Origin: CAYXZP01 sp964469485
GTDB lineage: Bacteria > Desulfobacterota > Binatia > UBA1149 > CAYXZP01
Assembly (NCBI GenBank): GCA_964469485.1
Contig: CAYXZP010000003.1
Coordinates: forward strand, 1-64,000
Direction of reading: 5' to 3'
Length of the DNA stretch: 64,000 nucleotides
In this document: in pieces, positions 52,789 through 61,069 of the stretch
Layout: each line of letters opens with the position of its first letter
Numbering within the stretch: position 1 is the stretch's first letter
The notes under the pieces: model-generated
The model's input: the letters and a program-made list of their open reading frames with translations, nothing else
Databases searched by the model: none
Told to the model about the DNA's origin: nothing
Program-made: the position numbers and the translations under genes

Positions 52789-53640
52789 ATGGCCGAACGT
52801 TTCAAACCCCTGGCAAACCCTTCGACCTGGCGTCGAATGGCCCCCCATGCCTGGAGCTCCCCCAGTGACCCGAGCGTGTACTCGCTCATCAACCTCGACA
52901 TGACCAAGGCGCTGGCCTACCTCGAAGACCTGGCCGCTGCCGGCGCCGCGACGCCCACGGTCACGCACCTGGTCGTCAAGGCCCTGGCCGAAGCCATCGC
53001 GCGCTATCCCGAGTCCAATGCCATCATCGCCCGGCGCCGGATCTACCTACGCGATAGTGTCGATATCTACTGCCAGGTGGCCACCGACGGTGGCCGCGAC
53101 CTGTCCGGGGCAAAGATCGCCGGGGCCGACAGGCTGAGCGTCGCCGAGATCGCCGACCAAGTGGCCACGCGCGCCGATGCGGTACGGCGTCACCAGGACG
53201 CGGGCTCGGAATCGACCAAGCGTCTGTTCAAGGGCCTGCCCGGGCCGCTGTTGCGCGCCGCGATAGGGCTGGCCGGCTACCTGACCTACGAACTGAGACT
53301 CGATCTCAGCCGCCTCGGTATTCCCTTCGATCAGTTCGGCTCGGCAATGGTATCGAACGTCGGGATCTGGGGAGTGGAGAACGCGCTCGCACCCTTGGTG
53401 CCGCCATCGCGGGTACCCATAGTCCTGCTCGTCGGCGAGGTGCAGGAGCGCCCGGTGGCCCGCAATGGGGCTGTCGTGGCGGCACCCTGTGTTACGCTTG
53501 GTGGGACCTTCGACCACCGCATCCTCGACGGCTACCAGTCCAGCGCCATGTTGCGGGTGCTCAAGTCCTCGCTCGAGGATCCGGCGGCCGCTTTCGGGCC
53601 AGCCAACCTATCCAGCTCAGCTGCCGCTGCCCACGGTTAG
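52789..53640 (+). CDS. Stand-alone 2-oxoacid dehydrogenase acyltransferase (E2-like) catalytic domain
   Basis: 283 aa from ATG 52789; the longer open frame upstream is antisense to small genes. The catalytic motif near the C-terminus is TFDHRILDGYQSS (E2 consensus DHRxxDG), and GSAMVSNVGIWGVENALAPLVPPSRVPIVLLVGE is E2-like. There is no N-terminal lipoyl domain and no E1-binding domain, and no E1 or E3 gene nearby. It may be an acyltransferase that uses another carrier. Its last 80 bases overlap the convergent pgeF. Confidence 0.83.
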   Translation: MAERFKPLANPSTWRRMAPHAWSSPSDPSVYSLINLDMTKALAYLEDLAAAGAATPTVTHLVVKALAEAIARYPESNAIIARRRIYLRDSVDIYCQVATDGGRDLSGAKIAGADRLSVAEIADQVATRADAVRRHQDAGSESTKRLFKGLPGPLLRAAIGLAGYLTYELRLDLSRLGIPFDQFGSAMVSNVGIWGVENALAPLVPPSRVPIVLLVGEVQERPVARNGAVVAAPCVTLGGTFDHRILDGYQSSAMLRVLKSSLEDPAAAFGPANLSSSAAAAHG

Positions 53641-54286
53641 CCCCGCCCCGGTAAGAGTAATAGCGAGCCGGGCTACAAAGGGTGCACGGCGCCGCGAGCT
53701 GTATGTGGGCGGGGGCCAGGCCGGCCCTCTCCAAGAGCCGGCCGCCGGCCGCCCTCAGGTCGAGATGCGACCCGCCGCCACGCACCGCACTACCGAGGTC
53801 CGAGTCTTCGAAGGCGGCCCGGACCTCGCGCCCCACCTCGTAACAGCATGGACCGATCGAAGGTCCGAGGGCCGCTTCGAGCGCGCCCGGCTCGACCCCG
53901 GCTTGGCGTGCGGCATCCACTGTGTTCTCGAGCACACCGGCGAGCATGCCGCGCCAGCCCGCATGCGCGGCCGCGGCCCAGACGGGCTCACCCATGGCGC
54001 CGCGGGCCAGCAGCAGAACGGGCACGCAGTCGGCCGTGGCAACGGCCACAAGGCGGCCCGGACGGTCCACGACAACGGCGTCGGCCTCGGCCGAGCCGGA
54101 CGCGGCCTCATCGGCCGTCACCACGCGAGCACCGTGCACCTGCAGGGCCAGGTACGGAGGCTCGGGTGGGGCGGCGCCTTTTTCCCCAAAACCGGCCAGC
54201 AGGCCGGCCACCGGGCGCCAGGCCTCCGGCACCGTCACGGCCTCGGGAGCCGGCCGGCCGGCCTCCTTGCGAGCAGTCGTGGCCAT
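53561..54286 (-). CDS. pgeF: PgeF-family protein (DUF152/YfiH, peptidoglycan editing)
   Basis: 241 aa. Family motifs: LALQVHGARVV, VATADCVPVLLL, AAHAGWRGMLAGVLE, LGPSIGPCCYEVG and the end segment YYSYRGGANRGQRQLSWIGWL. In E. coli the homologue removes wrongly incorporated L-Ser from muropeptides; other reports describe a laccase-like or purine-phosphorolytic activity. Cys and His ligands of the metal site are all kept. It is divergent from uvrA. Confidence 0.92.
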   Translation of the reverse strand: MATTARKEAGRPAPEAVTVPEAWRPVAGLLAGFGEKGAAPPEPPYLALQVHGARVVTADEAASGSAEADAVVVDRPGRLVAVATADCVPVLLLARGAMGEPVWAAAAHAGWRGMLAGVLENTVDAARQAGVEPGALEAALGPSIGPCCYEVGREVRAAFEDSDLGSAVRGGGSHLDLRAAGGRLLERAGLAPAHIQLAAPCTLCSPARYYSYRGGANRGQRQLSWIGWLARKRPPDPRART

Positions 54287-54343
54287 GATAGGTTGTCAGT
54301 TTTGCTCAGCTGGCCCCGCCCTGCATGTGCGAAACGGGGTCGC

Positions 54344-57175
54344 ATGTGTGAACGCTTTCCGGCCGGCCGTTGCGCACTAAACTTGAAGAAGGCCATCCGC
54401 ATAGAGGGTGCTCGCACCCACAACCTCAAGGGGATCTCCTGCCGTTTCCCCGCTCGCAAGATATCGGTCGTGACCGGCGTATCGGGCTCGGGCAAATCCT
54501 CTCTGGTGTTCGACACCCTATACGCCGAGGGGCAACGCCGCTACGTACAATCGCTGTCGACATACGCCCGGCTGTTCCTCGAACAGATGGACCGCCCGGA
54601 CGTCGACCGCATAAGTGACATACCGCCGGCCATCGCTCTCGAACAGAAGAACTCCATCAAGAACGCCCGCTCGACCGTCGGCACCATAACCGAGGTCCAC
54701 GACTACCTGCGCCTGCTCATGACACACGCCGGTCTCGTGTCGTGTACCGCATGCCGCGGCACGGTCGGCAGCGACGACGTCGGGGCTGTGGTTTCGACCC
54801 TGCTCGACACGGCGGCGGGACAACGCGTTGCCATCTGCGCCGAGATCCGGACAGGCGGCATCGAGTCGGAGGAAATAGCGGCTGTTCTCGCCAAGCAGGG
54901 CTGGTCGCGGATAGTCGTCGGTGACGAGGTTGTGTCCATCGACGATATCGGCGCCACGAGCATACCCGCAAAAGCCGTCGAGGTGGTCGTGGACCGCCTG
55001 TCGGTCACCGAGGACCGCCGCACGCGCCTGGCCGAGGCCATCGAGAAGGGCTTCGAGATGGGCGACGGGAGGCTGCGAGTGCTGGCGGCCGAAGCCGGCG
55101 GCGCCGGCGGGCTGCCCGTCGTCTTCGACCGTCGTTTCCATTGCCGTGATTGCGGCAAGGAGTTCCCGCGCCCCACCCCGCATCTGTTCAGCTTCAACAG
55201 CCCGCTTGGCGCCTGCCCCGAATGCGAAGGCTTCGGCCGTATAGTCGACATCAACATGGACAAGGTCATCCCGAACAAGCGGCTTTCGCTCAGGGACGGC
55301 GCCATCGCACCGTGGAGCACGCCGGCCTACAGCGATTTTCAGCTCGACTTCCTCGCCGCCGCCGAACGCCTCGGCTACTCGACCGAACTCCCCTACTCCC
55401 AGCTGGGCGAGGAGGCCCAGGCCTGGATACTCGAAGGTGACCGGGAGAACCCGGGCATCACTGGTTTCTTCGAATGGCTCGAGTCGCGGCGTTACAAGAC
55501 CCACGTACGCATCCTGCTGGCCCGCTACAGGAGCTACCGCACCTGCCCGTCGTGCAAGGGCAGCCGTCTGACGGACGAAGCCCTGGCGGTGCGTATCGGT
55601 AGGCGCAACATCGCCGACCTGGCCGCGACGAGCATCGCCGACCTCGCCAAGGCGCTGCCCAGGCTCAAGCTCGATGCGGATACCAAGGAACGGACCCGCT
55701 CGGTGGTGCGCGAGCTAAAGAACCGTCTCGGTTATCTCGTCGAAGTGGGGCTCGGCTACCTCACCCTCGACCGTCAGGCGAGAACGCTCTCGGGCGGGGA
55801 AGCGCAGCGTATACACCTGGCCGCTGCGCTCGGCAGCTCGCTGACCGACACGCTTTACGCGCTCGACGAACCGACCGTCGGCCTCCACCCACGCGACGGA
55901 AAACGTTTGCTCAAGGTGCTCAAGCGCCTCACCAGGATGGGCAATACCGTCGTCGTCGTCGAGCATGATCCGACCATCATCGAAGGCGCCGACCACGTCA
56001 TCGACCTCGGCCCGGCCGGCGGTACCAAGGGCGGCGAAGTTCTGTACGAAGGCCGGCCGGCGGGCCTCGCGGCCGGCGACACGCCGACGGGACGCTTGCT
56101 GCTGATCCGCGCGCTGCACCGCCAGAAAAGATCCGACGGCAACGGCAACGGCGAAAGCCTGACGCTGCACGGCGCCCGGGCAAACAACCTCGACATCGAC
56201 GAGCTCGAAATCCCGCTCGGCCGACTCGTTTGCGTGACCGGCGTCTCGGGGTCGGGCAAGTCGACGTTGGTCGAGAAGGTCATACACGAAAATTACCTCA
56301 GGCAGCGTGGAGAAGGCGGCCATGAGGCCGGGCACTGCGACTCGATAGAAGGCTTCGAGAAGATCGAGGACATGCTGCTCATGAACCAAGCCCCGCTCGG
56401 ACGTTCCGTACGGTCGAACCCGGCGACATACCTCAAATGCTACGACGACATCCGCAGACTCTTCGCTTCGACCACCGAGGCAAGGCGCGCCAAGACGGGC
56501 GCGGGGGCTTTCTCGTTCAATACGGTCGGCGGCCGGTGTGAACACTGCCAGGGCACCGGCAACGTGACGCTCGAGATGCACTTCATGGCCGACATCGACG
56601 TCACCTGTGACGAATGCGGGGGGAGGCGCTTCAAAAAAGAGATCCTCGGCATTCGCTACCATGACCTCAACATCAACGACGTGCTCGCGCTTACGATCGA
56701 CGAGGCCGCCCGTTTCTTCGCCGACCGTGCGGCGCTGGCCAACAAGCTCGCCTGCCTGACCTCCGTGGGCCTGGGCTACCTTTCACTCGGACAGTCCACG
56801 GCCAGCCTTTCCGGCGGCGAGGCCCAACGGCTCAAGCTCGCCTCCTTCCTGGTCGAGGAATCCAGCGAGGGCCGGTCCATGTTCATCTTCGATGAACCCA
56901 CCACGGGACTGCACCTGCAGGACGTGCACACGCTCATCTCGGTCTTCGACGGGTTGGTCGCACGCGGCCATTCGGTTCTCGTGATAGAGCACCACACCGA
57001 CTTCATCTCGCACGCCGACCACATCGTCGATCTCGGGCCCGAGGGCGGCGACGGGGGCGGACGCGTCGTGGTCGAGGGACCGCCCCTGGCCGTGGCCGAG
57101 TGCGCCGGTTCGTATACCGGCCGGGAGCTGAGAGGGCTTTTGGGGATAGAGCCGGATGCGGAAAGCGGGCCTTAG
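54344..57175 (+). CDS. uvrA: Excinuclease ABC subunit A
   Basis: 943 aa from ATG 54344; the frame continues upstream opposite pgeF and was ignored. UvrA scans DNA for bulky lesions and loads UvrB. Both ABC ATPase modules are complete: GVSGSGKSSLVFDTLYAEG (near residue 45) and GVSGSGKSTLVEKVIHENY (near 630), signatures LSGGEAQRIHLAA and LSGGEAQRLKLAS, and FDEPTTGLH. Two zinc sites are seen as CRDC...CPEC and CEHC...CDEC. UvrD is at 46009, so two nucleotide-excision genes are within 8 kb. Confidence 0.95.
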   Translation: MCERFPAGRCALNLKKAIRIEGARTHNLKGISCRFPARKISVVTGVSGSGKSSLVFDTLYAEGQRRYVQSLSTYARLFLEQMDRPDVDRISDIPPAIALEQKNSIKNARSTVGTITEVHDYLRLLMTHAGLVSCTACRGTVGSDDVGAVVSTLLDTAAGQRVAICAEIRTGGIESEEIAAVLAKQGWSRIVVGDEVVSIDDIGATSIPAKAVEVVVDRLSVTEDRRTRLAEAIEKGFEMGDGRLRVLAAEAGGAGGLPVVFDRRFHCRDCGKEFPRPTPHLFSFNSPLGACPECEGFGRIVDINMDKVIPNKRLSLRDGAIAPWSTPAYSDFQLDFLAAAERLGYSTELPYSQLGEEAQAWILEGDRENPGITGFFEWLESRRYKTHVRILLARYRSYRTCPSCKGSRLTDEALAVRIGRRNIADLAATSIADLAKALPRLKLDADTKERTRSVVRELKNRLGYLVEVGLGYLTLDRQARTLSGGEAQRIHLAAALGSSLTDTLYALDEPTVGLHPRDGKRLLKVLKRLTRMGNTVVVVEHDPTIIEGADHVIDLGPAGGTKGGEVLYEGRPAGLAAGDTPTGRLLLIRALHRQKRSDGNGNGESLTLHGARANNLDIDELEIPLGRLVCVTGVSGSGKSTLVEKVIHENYLRQRGEGGHEAGHCDSIEGFEKIEDMLLMNQAPLGRSVRSNPATYLKCYDDIRRLFASTTEARRAKTGAGAFSFNTVGGRCEHCQGTGNVTLEMHFMADIDVTCDECGGRRFKKEILGIRYHDLNINDVLALTIDEAARFFADRAALANKLACLTSVGLGYLSLGQSTASLSGGEAQRLKLASFLVEESSEGRSMFIFDEPTTGLHLQDVHTLISVFDGLVARGHSVLVIEHHTDFISHADHIVDLGPEGGDGGGRVVVEGPPLAVAECAGSYTGRELRGLLGIEPDAESGP

Positions 57176-57636
57176 CCGGCGTTCACACTCACCTCGACAA
57201 GCTCGATCGAAGAGGCCTGACGCAACTCTTCGAGGGTCTCCATCTTATAAGGCCGCTCGTAAAAGACCCGGCTGATCCCCGTGTTCACGATGACCTTGAA
57301 GCAGTGGACACAGGGGGTGTGGGTGACGTAGATGTCGGCGCCGTCTATGCGTATACCGTTGCGCGCCGCCTGCGCGATCGCGTTCATCTCGGCATGAATG
57401 GTCCGGAAACAATTCTCTTCCAGCCCGCCGTCGGGCGTGCGAGACTCGTAGACGAGACAGCCGGCGTCGATGCAGTGCGGCATGCCCGCGGGGGCGCCGT
57501 TATAGCCGGTTGCCAGTATGCTGCGGTCGCGGACCATGACGGCTCCGACCTTGGCGCGCAGACAGGTCGACCGGCCGGCGACCTCGCGCGTGATGGTCAT
57601 GAAATACTCGTCCCAACTCGGGCGCTCGGCCGCCAT
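57172..57636 (-). CDS. dCMP deaminase-family cytidine deaminase (ComEB-like)
   Basis: 154 aa. Zinc and catalytic residues: TIHAEMNAIAQA (HAE) and THTPCVHCFKVIVN (PCxxC). The segment ATGYNGAPAGMPHC binds the substrate base as in dCMP deaminases. It supplies dUMP for thymidylate synthesis. Its stop shares TTAG with the end of uvrA. Confidence 0.92.
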   Translation of the reverse strand: MAAERPSWDEYFMTITREVAGRSTCLRAKVGAVMVRDRSILATGYNGAPAGMPHCIDAGCLVYESRTPDGGLEENCFRTIHAEMNAIAQAARNGIRIDGADIYVTHTPCVHCFKVIVNTGISRVFYERPYKMETLEELRQASSIELVEVSVNAG

Positions 57637-57688
57637 AACGCGTCGCTCTAGCAGATTGGCATGGCGCGGTTAAGCGATAGCGTCCTGT

Positions 57689-57717
57689 TTGACGCCATGG
57701 GACCCTTCGCCCATATT
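57689..57717 (+). promoter_or_regulatory. Predicted sigma-70 promoter for tRNA-Gly and the ccm operon
   Basis: TTGACG (57689-57694), 17-base spacer, CATATT (57712-57717), ten bases before the 5' end of the tRNA. Confidence 0.55.
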
Positions 57718-57727
57718 CTCGGCCGAG

Positions 57728-57802
<75 letters not shown>

Positions 57803-57806
57803 TTCT

Positions 57807-58220
57807 TTGTTGAACCGCAACAGCAAGTTCATCGTCGGCATCGCCATCATCGTCGCGACCGTGACTTTCCTCGTGTACACGGCCGTCAACGAGACCAAGA
57901 TGTACATGCTGACGGTCTCCGAATACCTCGGCGCGGGCCGTGCCTACGCGGGACAGACGGTGCGCGTGGCCGGACGCGTGAGCAGCGGCACCATGCAGTG
58001 GAAGGCCGATGCGCTCGACCTCAGGTTCACCCTCGACGATATCGAGGACGAGGGGGCTCTCGACGTNNNNNNNNNNTACACCGGATTGTTGCCCGACATG
58101 TTCGCCGAGGACCGCGACGTGATCATCGAAGGCCCCGGACACGCCGGCGGCATCTTCGAAGCCCGCACCATACTGACCTCCTGCCCCTCGAAGTACGAAG
58201 CCGACAAAGGCGCGCAGTGA
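57807..58220 (+). CDS. ccmE: Cytochrome c maturation heme chaperone CcmE, Cys-type (CxxxY); contains a gap
   Basis: About 137 aa from TTG 57807 (or TTG 57810), 4 bases after the tRNA. One N-terminal anchor helix (FIVGIAIIVATVTFLVYTAV) precedes an OB-fold domain. The heme-binding site at the C-terminus is CPSKY (Cys126, Tyr130): the classic HxxxY histidine is replaced by Cys, as known in CcmE from Desulfovibrio and archaea. LLPDMFAEDRDVIIEG is the family core. Ten Ns (58067-58076) lie in the middle; the frame is kept. No Shine-Dalgarno is possible because the upstream bases belong to the tRNA. Confidence 0.88.
   Translation: MLNRNSKFIVGIAIIVATVTFLVYTAVNETKMYMLTVSEYLGAGRAYAGQTVRVAGRVSSGTMQWKADALDLRFTLDDIEDEGALDXXXXYTGLLPDMFAEDRDVIIEGPGHAGGIFEARTILTSCPSKYEADKGAQ
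58067..58076. other. Assembly gap (10 N)
   Basis: Ten consecutive N in the middle of ccmE. The frame is preserved across it, but the real number of bases is unknown. Confidence 0.99.
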
Positions 58221-60202
58221 CAACGCTGGGCAACCTGTCCTTGGTGCTGGCCCTGGGGGCCGCGGCCTGGGCGATCGGTGCCTCGGTCTACGGCGCGCTG
58301 AGGCGCCGGGCCGACTTCGTCGCCAGCGGTGAGCACGCGGCCTGGGCCGCTTACGGTTCGGTCACCATAGCCACGGCCGTGCTGGTCCACGCCCTTGTGA
58401 CCCATGATTTCTCGATCAAGTACGTCGTAAGCTATTCGAGCACCACGCTGCCGTTGCGCTACCGCGTGGCGGCACTGTGGGGCGGCATGGAAGGCTCGCT
58501 TCTCTTCTGGGTCTTCATCCTGACGGCACTGTTCTCCCTCGTGCTGCTTCAGAACCGCCGGCGCAACCGCGAGCTCATGCCATGGGTAACCGCGACCGTC
58601 ATGGCGGTGGCGCTGTTCTTCCTGTCGTTGCTGGTCTTCATAACACCCCCATTCGCCCTGCTGCCCTTTGCGGCGGCCGAGGGGAGCGACCTCAACCCCC
58701 TTCTGCAGAACTATTGGATGTCCATCCACCCGCCCGCGCTCTATCTCGGCTACGTCAGCTGGACCATCCCCTTCGCCTTTGCCATCGCGGCGCTTGCCAC
58801 CGGTTCGCTCGACGACCTGTGGATCCGCACGACCAGGCGCTGGGTGCTGATGGCTTGGTTCTTCCTTGCTCTCGGCAACCTGTTCGGTGCGCGCTGGGCC
58901 TACGAGGTGCTCGGCTGGGGCGGCTACTGGGCCTGGGATCCTGTCGAGAACGCGGCCTTCATGCCGTGGCTCACGGGCACGGCCTACCTGCATTCGGTCA
59001 TGATCCAAGAGCGCAAGGACATGCTCAAGACCTGGAACATGTCGCTGATCATCCTGACCTTCTCGCTCACCATCTTCGGCACCTTCCTCACACGCAGCGG
59101 TGTCATCTCCTCCGTGCACTCATTTACCCAGTCGGGGTTGGGGCCGTTCTTCCTCGGCTTCCTGGCGCTGGTGATCGTGCTCTCGGCATGGCTGGTGGTG
59201 TTGCGACGCAAGGAACTTCGCCCGAGCAACCAGCTCGACTCGGTGATGTCGCGGGAGTCAGCCTTCCTGTTCAACAACCTGCTGCTGGTCGGTATCGCGT
59301 TCGCGACCTTCTGGGGCACTATCTTCCCGGTGATCTCCGAGTGGGTGCGCGGCGTCAAGATCACCGTCGGCCCACCCTTCTTCAATCGCGTCAATGCGCC
59401 CCTCGGCGTGGCTCTGCTGCTGTTGATGGGTATAGGGCCGATGATCGCGTGGCGGCGGGCGACCCTGGCCAACCTCCGGACGGCCTTTCTCGGTCCGGTA
59501 CTGACGGGGCTGGTCGCGGGGTTATCGGCCGTATTCCTGCTGCCGGCCGTGTATGGGAGTCTCTCGCTGTCGGCGCTCGTTGTGGTCTCGCTCGGCGCCT
59601 TCGTCATTCACACCATCGCCGTCGAGTTCCACGGCGGCGCCAGAGCGCGCGGACGCATGGTCGGTGACAGTTACGCGCCGGCGCTCTTCAACCTGGTCCG
59701 CAAGAACCAACGACGCTACGGTGGCTACGTCGTTCATTTAGGCGTGGTCCTGATCTTCATCGGCATCACCATGTCCTCGGTCTACCGGGTCGAGGAGATG
59801 CACAGCGTCAGCCCCGGTGAGAGCTTTAACACGGGACGCTACACGCTCTCATACCGTGGGGTCGAGGACGTGAGCGATGCTCACATGATGCGCCTGGTCG
59901 CGACCCTTGCGGTCACGGCCGACGGCGAGGAGCTAGGCGAGCTAAGGCCCGAGAAGCGCTTCTACCGTAAGCCAGAGCAACCGGCCACCGAGGTCGCCTT
60001 CCGTTCGACCCTGCGTGAGGACCTCTACGTCATCCTCGGCGCGGCCGACGGCGACAAGAACGCGACCTTCCAGGTCTACATCAACCCGATGGTCTCCTGG
60101 CTCTGGTTGGGAGGTGTGATCCTGGTCGTCGGCACCGGTCTGGCGGTAATGCCGTGGCCTCGGGTGAGCAGGACCACGGCGGGCAGAGCGAGCGGGGCGT
60201 GA
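58217..60202 (+). CDS. ccmF: Cytochrome c heme lyase subunit CcmF
   Basis: 661 aa from GTG 58217, overlapping the ccmE stop (GTGA). About 14 helices. The heme-handling signatures are both present: ALWGGMEGSLLFWVF near residue 90 and the tryptophan-rich GWGGYWAWDPVENAAFMPWL near residue 235, with a conserved His in LHSVMIQERK. CcmF takes heme from CcmE and attaches it to apocytochrome c with CcmH. ccmA-D are not in the window. Confidence 0.95.
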   Translation: MTTLGNLSLVLALGAAAWAIGASVYGALRRRADFVASGEHAAWAAYGSVTIATAVLVHALVTHDFSIKYVVSYSSTTLPLRYRVAALWGGMEGSLLFWVFILTALFSLVLLQNRRRNRELMPWVTATVMAVALFFLSLLVFITPPFALLPFAAAEGSDLNPLLQNYWMSIHPPALYLGYVSWTIPFAFAIAALATGSLDDLWIRTTRRWVLMAWFFLALGNLFGARWAYEVLGWGGYWAWDPVENAAFMPWLTGTAYLHSVMIQERKDMLKTWNMSLIILTFSLTIFGTFLTRSGVISSVHSFTQSGLGPFFLGFLALVIVLSAWLVVLRRKELRPSNQLDSVMSRESAFLFNNLLLVGIAFATFWGTIFPVISEWVRGVKITVGPPFFNRVNAPLGVALLLLMGIGPMIAWRRATLANLRTAFLGPVLTGLVAGLSAVFLLPAVYGSLSLSALVVVSLGAFVIHTIAVEFHGGARARGRMVGDSYAPALFNLVRKNQRRYGGYVVHLGVVLIFIGITMSSVYRVEEMHSVSPGESFNTGRYTLSYRGVEDVSDAHMMRLVATLAVTADGEELGELRPEKRFYRKPEQPATEVAFRSTLREDLYVILGAADGDKNATFQVYINPMVSWLWLGGVILVVGTGLAVMPWPRVSRTTAGRASGA

Positions 60203-60675
60203 GGGCCAGCTCCCTACTTTTCGCGCTGGTCATCGTGTCGGCCACGGCCGGCACCGCGCCGGCCATGACCCAGAGCGAGGTCGAATCCCGGCTTGCCTGT
60301 CAGTGTGGCTGCGGGCTCACGGTCCAGACCTGCGACCATCTTCAGTGCAGCTTCGGCGTCCCGGTCAAAGAGGACATCACCAGTTCCTTGGCCGCTGGCG
60401 AGACCGGCGAGGAGATAATCGCCCGCTACGTGGCCGAATACGGGGAGAAGGTCCTTTCGGCCCCGACGCGGAAGGGCTTCAACCTGGTGGCCTGGTACGG
60501 GCCCTATCTGGCCCTGATCTTGGGCGCCGTTGTGGTGCTGGTGGCGGTAAGAAGGATGTCTTCGGCACGGGAGACCGGCGACAAGACCGCAGGTAACGGA
60601 GAACCGCTTGCTGCTTCGCGATCCTCCGCGCTACAAGATCAGCTCCACCGCGAACTCGAGGAACTCGAACGATGA
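60199..60675 (+). CDS. ccmH: CcmH-like apocytochrome thiol reductase, Cys-rich variant
   Basis: 158 aa from GTG 60199, overlapping ccmF (GTGA). Signal peptide (SLLFALVIVSATAGTAPA), a CcmH domain and one C-terminal helix (LALILGAVVVLVAVRRM). The usual active site LRCxxCQ is replaced by a cluster of five Cys (34, 36, 38, 45 and 50) in LACQCGCGLTVQTC and DHLQC. The variant is also found in other deltaproteobacteria-like lineages, as I recall. It keeps the apocytochrome CxxCH cysteines reduced. Confidence 0.85.
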   Translation: MRASSLLFALVIVSATAGTAPAMTQSEVESRLACQCGCGLTVQTCDHLQCSFGVPVKEDITSSLAAGETGEEIIARYVAEYGEKVLSAPTRKGFNLVAWYGPYLALILGAVVVLVAVRRMSSARETGDKTAGNGEPLAASRSSALQDQLHRELEELER

Positions 60676-61052
60676 CGCTCCTCGTCAGCGTCCTTCTCAT
60701 CGCGGCCATAGCCACCGCTATCGCCCTACCCTTATACCGCGGCGCGCGCGACAGCGTCACCGAGGGTCTCACGGCCGCCGGGGATCTCGAAAGACGAAAG
60801 CGCGTCGCCATGCTGGCCATCCGCGAGACCGAGTTCGACCGTGCCATGGGCAAGCTCAGCGAGGAGGACTACCACTCGCTGACCGCGACCTACGAGTCGC
60901 GCGCGCTCGAGGCCATGGAGGCCATGGAAAACTCCCCGCAAGCAGCGACAGGACCGCCCGCAGGCCGTGGACCGGTTGCCTACTGCGACCACTGTGGCCA
61001 AGCCTTTGGCAGCACCGACCGCTTTTGTGCCGGGTGCGGCGGGCAGCGCTAG
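60672..61052 (+). CDS. CcmI-like membrane protein with C-terminal zinc ribbon
   Basis: 126 aa from ATG 60672 (overlap ATGA with ccmH). One N-terminal helix (LLVSVLLIAAIATAIALPLY) and a helical segment (AIRETEFDRAMGKLSEEDY) like the start of CcmI. The end is a short zinc ribbon: YCDHCGQAFGSTDRFCAGCGGQR (CxxC...CxxC). The normal TPR domain of CcmI is absent; the TPR role might be taken by the protein at 6503, but that is speculative. Confidence 0.75.
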   Translation: MTLLVSVLLIAAIATAIALPLYRGARDSVTEGLTAAGDLERRKRVAMLAIRETEFDRAMGKLSEEDYHSLTATYESRALEAMEAMENSPQAATGPPAGRGPVAYCDHCGQAFGSTDRFCAGCGGQR

Positions 61053-61069
61053 ACCACCCCAGATCGGAC

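Noticed and set aside
53465..54343. Upstream extension of uvrA
   Set aside because: It is antisense to pgeF; UvrA reaches normal length from ATG 54344.
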